A stretch of 64,000 nucleotides of DNA from Candidatus Bathyarchaeota archaeon (lineage in GTDB: Archaea; Thermoproteota; Bathyarchaeia; Bathyarchaeales; Bathycorpusculaceae). Positions 51,807 through 60,132 of the stretch are shown here, in pieces. The first letter of the stretch is position 1. Each line of letters begins with the position of its first letter. Under the pieces are notes generated by a model. It had not been told where the DNA came from, ran no database searches, and saw nothing but the letters and a program-made list of their open reading frames with translations. The stretch spans positions 496,001-560,000 of the forward strand of contig JAOZHS010000002.1 of NCBI GenBank assembly GCA_026014745.1, read 5' to 3'. Made by a program: the position numbers and the translations under genes.

Positions 51807-53132
51807 CTAATCAAAAATCTCTATTTTCTCCACCTTACGAGACTCCGCCTCAATGAGACTGTAATACACAATTATCAAAGACAAAATCATAGCTATCCCA
51901 AAAATAAGGGCTTCACGGGGCATACCGACTAGCAAAGCTATGAGACCAACGATACCCGCTATGGAAAGAACAGGATAAAGCGGCGTTTTGAAGGTAGCAG
52001 GGGCTTTTTTGCGTCTAAAGTGAATTAGGGCAAAGCTGCTCATGAGGTAGCAGAAGAGAATACCAAAATTGCTTATCGAGGCCATTACGTAGATGTTGCC
52101 GGAGAAAAGCATGATTATGCCAATGACGGCTGAGATTAAAACGCCGTTAACGGCGACATCGGTTTTTTGGTTGTATTTGCGGACAAATTTTGGCAGCAGC
52201 TTGTCGGTGCCGATTTGATATAGCACACGGGAGGAGCCCAAAATCATGGCAAGCGCCGCTGAGGTTGTAGCAATCAGAGCACCAATCGACACTAATACGA
52301 ATAGCCACTGAGGCGCACACGCGGTTTTAAGTGCATAAGATAGAGGGTCAGAGGATATGGAATATTGGTTTGCAGGCATCAAAAACAGCAACGCTACAAC
52401 CACAAAAACATAGAGAACTATACTTATCACGACTGATGAGACTATGGCTTTAGCTGCACCTGAACCGCCGCCTTTAACGTCCTTGGTTATGGTGGAGATG
52501 GCTTGGAAGCCAGAGTAAGCAAAGAAAATCACAACGCTGGCAGCAAAAATGGAGCCGATACTCCCTGCTTGGTCCCAGTTGAAATTTGTTTGAGCCACGG
52601 AGGGGTTGCTAAGCGCAAAAATGGCTGCGAACAATATGAAAATGAGAAGAATCGAAATTTTTATTATCACTAATCCGAAGTCGGCTTTGGCAGCTTTGCT
52701 AACGCCTAAGAGATTAATAACCGTAAGTATCAAAATCAAGACGATAGCAAACACGATGGAGTAGTTACTGCTTAAACCGAGTAGACTGGTGAAGTAGGAG
52801 CCAAACCCCAAAGATATTGGCGCTATGGAGGAAGCGTAAGCGAAGTAGAGCATTATGCCTGTGATGAAGCCAAGTTCGCTGCCAAACGCCTCGTTAACAT
52901 AAGAGTAGGAACCACCTTCTGCGTTGGGCATAATTGACCCTAACTCACCCAGCTCCAACGCCACAATCAACGCGATGACACCGACAAGCACAAACGCCAA
53001 AAGCGCCGCAGACCCCGCCAAAGCAATAGCGGTTCCGCTCAAAACAAAGATGCCCGCACCGATTATGGCGCCTAAACCCACGGCGGTGGCTACTTTAACG
53101 CTTATGGTCTTGCCTGACAGAGGGGACACCAA
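51807..53132 (-). CDS. APC-family amino acid permease
   Basis: 441 residues with twelve predicted helices. GLGAIIGAGIFVLSGTAIALAG is the first-helix GxGIF motif of APC transporters; ELGSIMPNAEGGSYSYVNEAFG and SGFQAISTITKDVKGGG are conserved loops. The C-terminus is short and charged (EAESRKVEKIEIFD). Start TTG 53132 or GTG 53129. It takes up or exchanges amino acids; specificity cannot be read. Confidence 0.88.
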   Translation of the reverse strand: MVSPLSGKTISVKVATAVGLGAIIGAGIFVLSGTAIALAGSAALLAFVLVGVIALIVALELGELGSIMPNAEGGSYSYVNEAFGSELGFITGIMLYFAYASSIAPISLGFGSYFTSLLGLSSNYSIVFAIVLILILTVINLLGVSKAAKADFGLVIIKISILLIFILFAAIFALSNPSVAQTNFNWDQAGSIGSIFAASVVIFFAYSGFQAISTITKDVKGGGSGAAKAIVSSVVISIVLYVFVVVALLFLMPANQYSISSDPLSYALKTACAPQWLFVLVSIGALIATTSAALAMILGSSRVLYQIGTDKLLPKFVRKYNQKTDVAVNGVLISAVIGIIMLFSGNIYVMASISNFGILFCYLMSSFALIHFRRKKAPATFKTPLYPVLSIAGIVGLIALLVGMPREALIFGIAMILSLIIVYYSLIEAESRKVEKIEIFD

Positions 53133-53189
53133 ACGCCTAATGTCCTAAGGTGCCTATCAAGTTATCCATACAACACGCCAAACCCACAT

Positions 53190-53966
53190 CTATTGCCCAG
53201 AGCACTGAATAACCTCAGCTAAAAGATCCTGCCAAGTGTCATTTTTCGTTTTTTTAGTGCCCTTGCCAAGCCAATACGGGTGGTCAACCTGTCTGAGCAT
53301 TGGCAAGTCGTTGTCACCATCCCCGATTCCAAAACTCACAATGTCTTGGTATTGCTGCAAAAACAGGTTCTTGAGAATTGAAACGGCTTTTCCCTTATCA
53401 CTACAGCCTAAAAGGTGGTAGTAGCGTCCGCCTTTGTTGAAACAGAGCCCTTCCGCTTCTATGGCATCCAACACTTGTTGCGAGTTTCCTTTAAGGATTT
53501 TGAAGGGTTCATCGTACTCGCGATCTTTTGATAACGCCGCTAAACTGAGAGGTAAACCGCTGTCTTGCGCGACTTCTTCGATACTTAGGTCTCCATATCC
53601 AACAATGTCCGCGGAGGTTTTTCTTTTTAGGGCTAAGAGTTTTTCTCGTACGGTTGCATATGGAGTACCAAGTTCGATTACGCTGTAAGCCTCAGTTCGT
53701 TTAGTGAACGGATAAGTGACGCTAAAGAAGCCTTGGGGAATAAAGATGGCGGAGCCGTTTTCAACGATAAAGGGGTCAACTATGCAGAGTTGTTTTTGGT
53801 AGAACTCGATTTCGCTTTTTGTTTTGCTGCTCGCCAACACGATCGAGGCATCACGGGCTAAAAGCTCGCGTAGGATGGGTTGGGTTTCTGAGTAATCGTA
53901 TTGGTCATCAAGAATTGTTCCATCGAGGTCAGCGAAAACCAGAATCTTGACGTTTTTAGGTTTCAA
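53190..53966 (-). CDS. Glucosyl/mannosyl-3-phosphoglycerate phosphatase (HAD-IIB)
   Basis: 258 residues from a TTG at 53966 that overlaps the upstream synthase by 11 bases. FADLDGTILDD is the nucleophile motif, VLASSKTKSEIEFY motif II, and FGIGDGDNDLPML motif IV. VENGSAIFIPQGFF and SVIELGTPYATVRE fit the MPGP family, which removes phosphate from mannosyl- or glucosyl-3-phosphoglycerate. The upstream gene is a GpgS-like synthase, so the product is probably glucosylglycerate or mannosylglycerate, compatible solutes. Confidence 0.85.
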   Translation of the reverse strand: MKPKNVKILVFADLDGTILDDQYDYSETQPILRELLARDASIVLASSKTKSEIEFYQKQLCIVDPFIVENGSAIFIPQGFFSVTYPFTKRTEAYSVIELGTPYATVREKLLALKRKTSADIVGYGDLSIEEVAQDSGLPLSLAALSKDREYDEPFKILKGNSQQVLDAIEAEGLCFNKGGRYYHLLGCSDKGKAVSILKNLFLQQYQDIVSFGIGDGDNDLPMLRQVDHPYWLGKGTKKTKNDTWQDLLAEVIQCSGQ

Positions 53967-55140
53967 TGGCGTTCTCACGGAGTTTCTCTCTAATATTAGG
54001 CATCGCAGCGATAGCACGCAGCCAATCAGGCAACTGCGCCCGCACGGGGTTCTCCAAATATTTCTGTCCACCCGAAAGAATAACAGAGGACAACAAGTCC
54101 ACGTTGGCTTCTTCTTCGTGGCGGTCAAAACTGAGATTGTTACAGGTTGCATCGGCGTGGTATTGTCTGATTTTGTCTTGAGCAGCTCTGCGGTAAGCCA
54201 CTTGGAGACTGATAAGGAAGGGTTGTGAGACTTCCATGTTCTCCATTTCGGTTAGGGTACGGAGCAAGGTGACGAAACTGTCTTCAGCGGTTTTTAGTAA
54301 CCCATCTGGACCTATAGGTTTATGCCGATGCTCATAAAAGCCGAGGTCAACCTCGCAGATGCGACGGTAGGCTGCATTTCGATAAAGTTCTGCCAGCAGC
54401 CCTAATTCAAGGCCCCAGTCACTGGCGACGCGAAGATGTAGGGATAAGTCGCTGTAGAGCGCAATTTCGCCAGCAAGTGGATAACTAAACGATTGCAGAT
54501 ACGTTAAAAATCGTGAGTAACGGAGTTTTTCCTGCAAAATCTCTAGCAACGGAGATATGAAAAGACGATGAATGCGACCGTAGAAGCGCCTTTTTTCAAA
54601 GTTAATTCGGGCATAGTACCCTTTGGAGAAGAAAAAATCCAGCTTAGGTTCAATCACGGGGTATAGGAGTTTGGTGGGTAACATTTTGTCGTAGGAAACA
54701 ATGTCAGCATCATGAACTGCAAAAGCCCGCAACTCAAGAGAGGCAATGCCCATTGCAAGCCACACATCCTTGCCTTTTCCTGATAGCTGCGTTACATCAA
54801 GTCCGCTCCTCTTGAGTTCCTCAAGAACATTCAGCACCGCGGGTTTGTTGCACCAGATTACCTCACAGGGCACCTTAAACCCTCGGCATAAACGCAAGGC
54901 GTCCTCGTAATTGTCAGCCTCTTTGGTAGACAGCGCTATGAAGACCTTTCTGAGATAATCGCATTTGTTTATTTCTTCAACCATTTTGGTTAAGCCGGGG
55001 CTTTTGATGTCATCTCCGAATATGGGTATGATTAAACCAGAAGGAAACTTTGGTTTTAATGCCCTGAGCCGTTCGCTCATGGTGTTAAAGTCGAATGTAA
55101 AATCATGGATATTCGCGATTTTCCGTTGGTTAATATCCAT
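53956..55140 (-). CDS. Glucosyl-3-phosphoglycerate synthase-like (GT81)
   Basis: 394 residues of a retaining GT-A glycosyltransferase. SGLIIPIFGDDIKSPGL starts the nucleotide-sugar fold, GKGKDVWLAMGIA and the metal-binding HDADI follow, and KGYYARINFEKRRFYGR plus LEILQEKLRYSRF are typical of GpgS. It transfers a hexose from a nucleotide sugar to 3-phosphoglycerate. With the phosphatase behind it the pair would give glucosyl- (or mannosyl-) glycerate. The gene starts 129 bases after the next GT. Confidence 0.85.
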   Translation of the reverse strand: MDINQRKIANIHDFTFDFNTMSERLRALKPKFPSGLIIPIFGDDIKSPGLTKMVEEINKCDYLRKVFIALSTKEADNYEDALRLCRGFKVPCEVIWCNKPAVLNVLEELKRSGLDVTQLSGKGKDVWLAMGIASLELRAFAVHDADIVSYDKMLPTKLLYPVIEPKLDFFFSKGYYARINFEKRRFYGRIHRLFISPLLEILQEKLRYSRFLTYLQSFSYPLAGEIALYSDLSLHLRVASDWGLELGLLAELYRNAAYRRICEVDLGFYEHRHKPIGPDGLLKTAEDSFVTLLRTLTEMENMEVSQPFLISLQVAYRRAAQDKIRQYHADATCNNLSFDRHEEEANVDLLSSVILSGGQKYLENPVRAQLPDWLRAIAAMPNIREKLRENAIET

Positions 55141-55269
55141 AGAAGACCACCAATCTAAAGAGATTACTAATACTATAAATGGCTTTTCGGTTTGCAGCTT
55201 TTACAAAATACTGCCGCTAGCTAAACTTAACAGCAAACCTTCTGCACCAACAATTGCATCATAAAAAAA

Positions 55270-56532
55270 CTACCGGGAAACCGATGCATCTGCTGAATAG
55301 TACTTTTCCATCAAGTAAGGCTTCAATGCCTCAAAAACAGCGGCTTCCTCCGCAAGATGCTTTTCGGCTTCATCTCTGCTCTGCAACCAAGTTTCCTTAA
55401 GGAAAACTGCCACGCGACCAATCCACAATATCCGGAGGGCATCAATCAGTTTTTCGTGGCCATAGGAGGGTTTCTTGTGGTATTCTGCGATGAAGGAGTA
55501 AACTGTTTTTGCCCAAACTTCAGAGGAAAAGTCGACCTCCATAGTTGTTTCCAGATGTTTAAGTTGCTCAAATTTTTGCACGAGCTCTTTGTCTAAGAAA
55601 GACTCGTAGATGGGCATATGAACGTTGAAGTTGTTTTTGAAGGCATCAATGGTGGCGGGCAAAGAGACCTGAATCTGCTCGGGCGCCACTGCGTATTGGG
55701 CTTCGCCTACAAATTCTGTTTTTGAAACCCCCTCAGCATCTTTCCAAGCGGATTCGTATTGTTCAATGCAGCTAAACATGGTGTTAATGACTTGCCTAAA
55801 CATCGAGGATAACTGGCTTGAGGGGTCTTTGGGGTCATGGCTTTTTATGCCTAGGCGCGCTTGCTGGATCTTGTAGCCTTTTGCTATAGCGGTCAGGGTT
55901 TCGAAAATGTCGATACCGAAGCGGCTTATGTCGTCATTTTTCCATAAACTGGAATCTAGGAGGTCATTGACTAATTCTATTGATAACCCGAAGTCGCCGC
56001 CTATAGGCTGGCGGATATCTTTGCCGAAGACGCTGCGGGTTATGGGGTAACAGAGGAAGTTAGTTATGGTGCCGTCATATTTTCGGCGGTTATAGAAGGG
56101 CGCAACAAACCCTGTGCCAGTTAATGTTGGCGTTATGAGTAGTTGCATCCATTCGGGGGTGATGCTGCGTAAATCTGAATCGATTAATGCGACGCTACGG
56201 GCTTTTAGGGAGCGGGCGGCTTCAAAGATTGCTTTAATTGCGGTACCCTTGCCTGATAACCCCATGTAGAGAGCGGGTATAAGTTTAACAGCAGAAGGCA
56301 AGTTTACTTGTTTAACTGAAGCCAAGGTGTTATCAGCAGAGTTACCGTCTGAGACGAAAATAACGGATTTGAAGTTAGGAAAATACTTGTCTAACCCCTT
56401 AATTGCTTGTGAGAGAACGTAGCTTACAGTTAGGGCGTTGTTGAAGGAGGGAATACCAACAATGATGTCAGCTCGTTCTATGTCGTGGAGATAAATTTTT
56501 GCGTCTATTGATAAGGCAGAATTCTCGCTCAT
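55270..56532 (-). CDS. Family-2-like glycosyltransferase of the compatible-solute cluster
   Basis: 420 residues from the ATG at 56532 (GGAG 9 bases upstream). VGIPSFNNALTVSYVL, SDGNSADNTLASV, GLSGKGTAIKAIFEAA and LIDSDLRSITPEWMQ mark a GT-A domain with a DSD metal site. FYNRRKYDGTITNFLCYPITRSVFGKDIRQPIGGDFGLS resembles mannosylglycerate synthase-like enzymes. It may add a second sugar to glucosylglycerate or work in parallel with the GpgS-like enzyme. Acceptor unknown. Confidence 0.78.
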   Translation of the reverse strand: MSENSALSIDAKIYLHDIERADIIVGIPSFNNALTVSYVLSQAIKGLDKYFPNFKSVIFVSDGNSADNTLASVKQVNLPSAVKLIPALYMGLSGKGTAIKAIFEAARSLKARSVALIDSDLRSITPEWMQLLITPTLTGTGFVAPFYNRRKYDGTITNFLCYPITRSVFGKDIRQPIGGDFGLSIELVNDLLDSSLWKNDDISRFGIDIFETLTAIAKGYKIQQARLGIKSHDPKDPSSQLSSMFRQVINTMFSCIEQYESAWKDAEGVSKTEFVGEAQYAVAPEQIQVSLPATIDAFKNNFNVHMPIYESFLDKELVQKFEQLKHLETTMEVDFSSEVWAKTVYSFIAEYHKKPSYGHEKLIDALRILWIGRVAVFLKETWLQSRDEAEKHLAEEAAVFEALKPYLMEKYYSADASVSR

Positions 56533-56589
56533 TTCGGCGCACTCCATTATTTTAATGGTTTTTGTTAAAAAAAGGTTTGCATAAAATCG

Positions 56590-57204
56590 GTGGTATTACC
56601 CAGAAGATTTAAGCCGCAGCTTCCAGCTTTTTTTGTGGTGGCACGTGTGGCAAAATTGGATTTATCAGCAAAAACAGCGCAGAAGCTTCAGGTGATGCTG
56701 GGCAAGGGAGACTATGACTTTTTAGGGTTCACCTTCAACACGCAAACATGCACGTTAACAGACAATTTAGGCGACCCACAAAGCGCTGAGTTATGCTTGA
56801 AGATTTTTCCCATTTTGTTGCGGCATTATGCTGAAGGGAATCCTGCAGCATTGACGGGTAAACGCATAAAATTCAGAGATGTCCCCGGAGGCTACGCTTA
56901 CGAGGGCGCATTTGTCCGAAACGCCATTCACCCCATTGAGGAAGCATTCGGCAAAACACCCGAAGATTTGACCAAAGCCGCCTTACGCCTCGGTGGAGCC
57001 ACCCTAAGCCTTGGAGATGACTCTACAGAAATCTTTGCCCTCAAAGGCATCCCCTTAACATACATCCTCTACAGCTCCGACGAGTTTGGAGCGTCGGCAA
57101 ACATACTCTACGATGAATCCGCAAGCCACTATTTGCCTACGGAAGATTTAGCAGTATTAGGCGAGTTAACCACCAGTCGGCTACTTGCAGCAAAACGGGT
57201 TTAA
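56590..57204 (+). CDS. DUF3786 protein
   Basis: 204 residues. The C-terminal GIPLTYILYSSDEFGASANILYDESASHYLPTEDLAVLGEL block matches DUF3786, a family often found near corrinoid and Fe-S genes in anaerobes; its function is not established. RIKFRDVPGGYAYEGAF and LGKGDYDFLGFTFN precede it. It is convergent and overlaps the hydrolase gene by 4 bases. Confidence 0.8.
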   Translation: MVLPRRFKPQLPAFFVVARVAKLDLSAKTAQKLQVMLGKGDYDFLGFTFNTQTCTLTDNLGDPQSAELCLKIFPILLRHYAEGNPAALTGKRIKFRDVPGGYAYEGAFVRNAIHPIEEAFGKTPEDLTKAALRLGGATLSLGDDSTEIFALKGIPLTYILYSSDEFGASANILYDESASHYLPTEDLAVLGELTTSRLLAAKRV

Positions 57205-58079
57205 GTTGATTGTAGAATTATGCCTAATTTGTTTAGGTTCTCAAACATTGCACAGTGTCCTAGGCCACTAAAAATTTCCAAGTCGCTGGATACTGTTTTG
57301 TGTAGGTCATACGCGTTTTTTACGGGGCAGGTTTTGTCTTGGTCACCCGTCCAAATAACAAGTTTACCCAAAGGAACTTCTGTGAAGCTGATGCCCCACG
57401 GCTGCATAAACAGTTGATGCTCATCTAACACCGCATCAATGCCGTCTTCGCCTTGTCGAAAAGCCTCCAGCATCGCCTCATACATCAAATTCAGCCAAGT
57501 TGGGTCAGAGAAAAACTGCAAATCACTCGCAGAGCAGCCATGCAGAAGCTGTTTACCAGGTGGTGTCGCCAGAAAAGCTGCGGCATCCCCTTTGGCGCGG
57601 CGTAGCGAATGAGCTAGTTGCCGCATGGCGATGCGTCCCGCAAACTGGAGTTTCATGATGTAGCGGGCAAGTGGCATATTGTTGTGTGCGGTGGAGACGT
57701 CAAAGGGTAGGTTGGGGGCGCCCACGGTTACGGCTTTGGTTACGCGCTCAGGGTACGCGGCTAAGTAGGCGAGGGCGAAGGCTCCGCCGCCGGACCAGCC
57801 TAAAATTCCAAATTGTTTTAAGCCTAAGTGTTGGGTTAAGGCGTTGACGTCGGGGTTGAAGTCTTGGATGTTTCGTCGGGGTTTATAGGTGGATAATCCG
57901 TAGCCGGGGCGGTCTATGCCGATGAGTTGTAGGGAGTGGGTGGTTGTGAGTTGGGTTAGAAGGAGGGTTTCGAGGCGGCTGCTGGCGGTTCCATGGAAGT
58001 ATATAACGGGTGTGCCTTGTCCTGTGATTGCGTATGCGAGTTTGCGGTTGTCGGGGAGGGTGAGCGTTTGGGTTGTCAT
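57201..58079 (-). CDS. Alpha/beta hydrolase
   Basis: 292 residues from the ATG at 58079 (MTTQTLTLPDNRKLAYAITG). VIYFHGTASSR holds the oxyanion region, GWSGGGAFALAYLAAYPERV is the nucleophile elbow with Ser, and WTGDQDKTCPVKNAY plus GLGHCAMFE give the Asp and His. It hydrolyses an ester or amide; substrate unknown. The 5' part of the gene is very rich in A and C on the coding strand, like the next gene. Confidence 0.88.
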   Translation of the reverse strand: MTTQTLTLPDNRKLAYAITGQGTPVIYFHGTASSRLETLLLTQLTTTHSLQLIGIDRPGYGLSTYKPRRNIQDFNPDVNALTQHLGLKQFGILGWSGGGAFALAYLAAYPERVTKAVTVGAPNLPFDVSTAHNNMPLARYIMKLQFAGRIAMRQLAHSLRRAKGDAAAFLATPPGKQLLHGCSASDLQFFSDPTWLNLMYEAMLEAFRQGEDGIDAVLDEHQLFMQPWGISFTEVPLGKLVIWTGDQDKTCPVKNAYDLHKTVSSDLEIFSGLGHCAMFENLNKLGIILQST

Positions 58080-58091
58080 GTTGGGTGTCAT

Positions 58092-58417
58092 CTGTGTGGG
58101 GAATGGTACTATTAGGATTTGTGTTGGGGGATAAGGGGGTTAATTTTTGTTGAATCTATCGGGGGTACCGTTGGGATAGTTCGGTGCCCCCGGATAGACC
58201 TCAGATTTCTACGGCTTTTTCTATGATAGATGGCAGATTTTGTCTGGGTTTTTGGGCAGGTGCGGTTTGTTGTCGTGTGGTTTTTGACGTTTTGTTTAGG
58301 CAAGCAAACTTTATAAACCTTGCTTTAACATAAGTTAAATACAGGTTGAATTACTGGGTGGAAAAACAACCAATATTGCTCAACAACTCATAAACCCAAA
58401 TTAAAACTAAACCTTAT
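58092..58417. other. Intergenic region with strong hairpin and TATA box
   Basis: No coding frame is convincing. A stem of about 15 bp joins CTATCGGGGGTACCG (58156-58170) to CGGTGCCCCCGGATAG (58182-58197) around an 11-base loop, with one G-U/T pair and a bulge. A TTTATAAACC element at 58311-58320 is a clear TATA box for the gene at 58418. The hairpin lies upstream of it in the + direction and downstream of nothing on that strand. Confidence 0.5.
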
Positions 58418-59746
58418 ATGGTAAGCCCCCCAAACCCAACCAGAACAACCACAACAAACGCAGGCCAACAAATGTTAACCAAACAAATCCAAACACACAA
58501 AGACCCCCAAAACAACTTCATCTACCCCCAATACAAACAAAACAACATCACAAACATACCAAACACCATACAACACCTACTCCTAAAAAACAAACAACCA
58601 AAAAACCCCCTGCAAAAAAAGGTTGAACCACTCGTCTCCAAAGAAACAAACAAAATTGTCCTACTCGTAATTGATGGGTTCGGATTTAACCAATTTTTAA
58701 AGCATCACCAACAAAACCCTTTTTTAAGCAACCTCAGCGACAAGGGCGAGGTAACCCCAATAACAAGCGTTTTTCCTACCCAAACAACCAACGCCCTCAC
58801 ATCCCTAAACACAGGCTTAACACCTCAAGAACACGGACTCTTTGAATATTTCATATATCTAAAAGGCATCGGTGTTGTCAATGCCTTACGGTTTGAACGT
58901 TTAGGCAACAAACGGCATAGCAAACCCGAGGACGAAGGACACGACCCCAGCGTAATGTTGTTGAAGGGAAAAACAATTCACAGCACATTAAAAGAAGAAG
59001 GCATCCCCAGCTGGACGCATATGAATTTTTCAAACGCCACTAACGCCGCCTCCAAACTGATTTTTCAAGACAGCACCGTAATACCGGCAGTAAAAGCATC
59101 AGATTGTATTGTGCAGCTAAGAAAAAATCTTCAAGAAACCAAAGGCAGCGGCTACTTCTTCATTCACCTTGACACGATAGATACGGTTTCACATGAGTAT
59201 GGACCGGATAGTGAAGAGTACAACGCAGAGCTTTCAGCGTTAACGTATTTGCTGCATACGGAATTGGTACAGAAACTCGACGCCCAAACCGCCAAGGAAA
59301 CACTCCTAATACTGACTGCGGACCATGGCGGCGTCAACGTAGACCCCCAAGAAACAACATATCTGCCCAGAGCACCCCTGAATTTTTATGTAGAAAAACA
59401 TAGACCCATACCACCCACCGGTAGCCCCAGAGAAATCTTTCTACACATAAAAGAAGAAAAACTCAACCAGACCAAACAGTGGCTCCAGCAAGCAATCGGC
59501 AAAAAAGCACAGATACTTCAAACTAAAGAAGTTGCTGCGAGGGGCCTTTTTGGGGATGGGCAAGCGAGTGAGGACTTTTTTGAGCGAACAGGCAACCTTA
59601 TGATTATACCCTATGAGAATGGGACGGTTTGGTTTGAGAGTCGTATGGGTCGGCGTATTCCTTTTTTGGGGCAGCATGGCGGGTTAAGTGAGGACGAGAT
59701 TTTGGTTCCGTTTGGAGCGGCTATGCTGGATAGGCTAAAAGTGTAG
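58418..59746 (+). CDS. Alkaline-phosphatase/phosphodiesterase superfamily protein
   Basis: 442 residues. After an Asn/Gln/Lys/Thr-rich leader of about 75 residues (an alternative start is the ATG at 58472), the core has NKIVLLVIDGFGFNQFL with the metal-binding Asp, TSVFPTQTTNALTSLNTGLTP with the catalytic Thr, and LTADHGGVNVD with the metal-binding Asp/His. This is the type I phosphodiesterase/nucleotide pyrophosphatase family, cleaving phosphoesters. The first 200 bases contain almost no G on the coding strand. The substrate is unknown. Confidence 0.85.
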   Translation: MVSPPNPTRTTTTNAGQQMLTKQIQTHKDPQNNFIYPQYKQNNITNIPNTIQHLLLKNKQPKNPLQKKVEPLVSKETNKIVLLVIDGFGFNQFLKHHQQNPFLSNLSDKGEVTPITSVFPTQTTNALTSLNTGLTPQEHGLFEYFIYLKGIGVVNALRFERLGNKRHSKPEDEGHDPSVMLLKGKTIHSTLKEEGIPSWTHMNFSNATNAASKLIFQDSTVIPAVKASDCIVQLRKNLQETKGSGYFFIHLDTIDTVSHEYGPDSEEYNAELSALTYLLHTELVQKLDAQTAKETLLILTADHGGVNVDPQETTYLPRAPLNFYVEKHRPIPPTGSPREIFLHIKEEKLNQTKQWLQQAIGKKAQILQTKEVAARGLFGDGQASEDFFERTGNLMIIPYENGTVWFESRMGRRIPFLGQHGGLSEDEILVPFGAAMLDRLKV

Positions 59747-59784
59747 TGCTCTCAAAACTGGAGACCTCAGATGGTTACCCCGCC

Positions 59785-60025
59785 CGTATTTATCAGTGGA
59801 TCAAAGTTTTGTTTTGTCTCTTTGTGTGAGTGGGGCGGTTTACGGTATGCCACAAGATAGCAATAGGGCGCTATTGTTTTTTGGGTTTGCTTTGCGTTTT
59901 GGGGCCTGTTTGAGTGTGGCATACCTGAATTTCTACACATGCTCAACATAGAGGCATGTTGAAGACGCCGCCATGTGCATGTGAGGGCATGTATAGACTG
60001 ATTTTTTTTACACAAACACCAAAAC
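59785..60025 (-). repeat. Dispersed repeat, copy C (inverted)
   Basis: Read on the minus strand, this region aligns with copy B over nearly its full length: GCACATGGCGGCGTCTTCAACAT, the AACAT-GCCTCT-ATGTT hairpin, TATGCCACAC paired with TTGTGGCATACCG, CCCACTCACACAAAGAG, and the end TTTGATCCACTGATAAATA. The left inverted end is less clear than in B. The middle section differs, while the paired arms are kept. It lies between two genes on the + strand. Confidence 0.78.
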
Positions 60026-60132
60026 CACTATCTGTTTACTTTTTGGGAGGGATGGGCGGATTTCAATTAGTTAAACAAAAATTTTAATAATGCACATTCA
60101 TTTTTTTGATGGGATGATGGAGAGGGAACCCT

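Noticed and set aside
58156-58197. Known riboswitch (for example fluoride) or intrinsic terminator
   Set aside because: The stem lacks the conserved loop and pseudoknot bases of the fluoride class as I know it, and no gene on either strand ends just before it.
59767-60015. 82-residue minus-strand frame
   Set aside because: It covers repeat copy C. Its His/Gln/Arg-rich product reflects the repeat and not a conserved protein.
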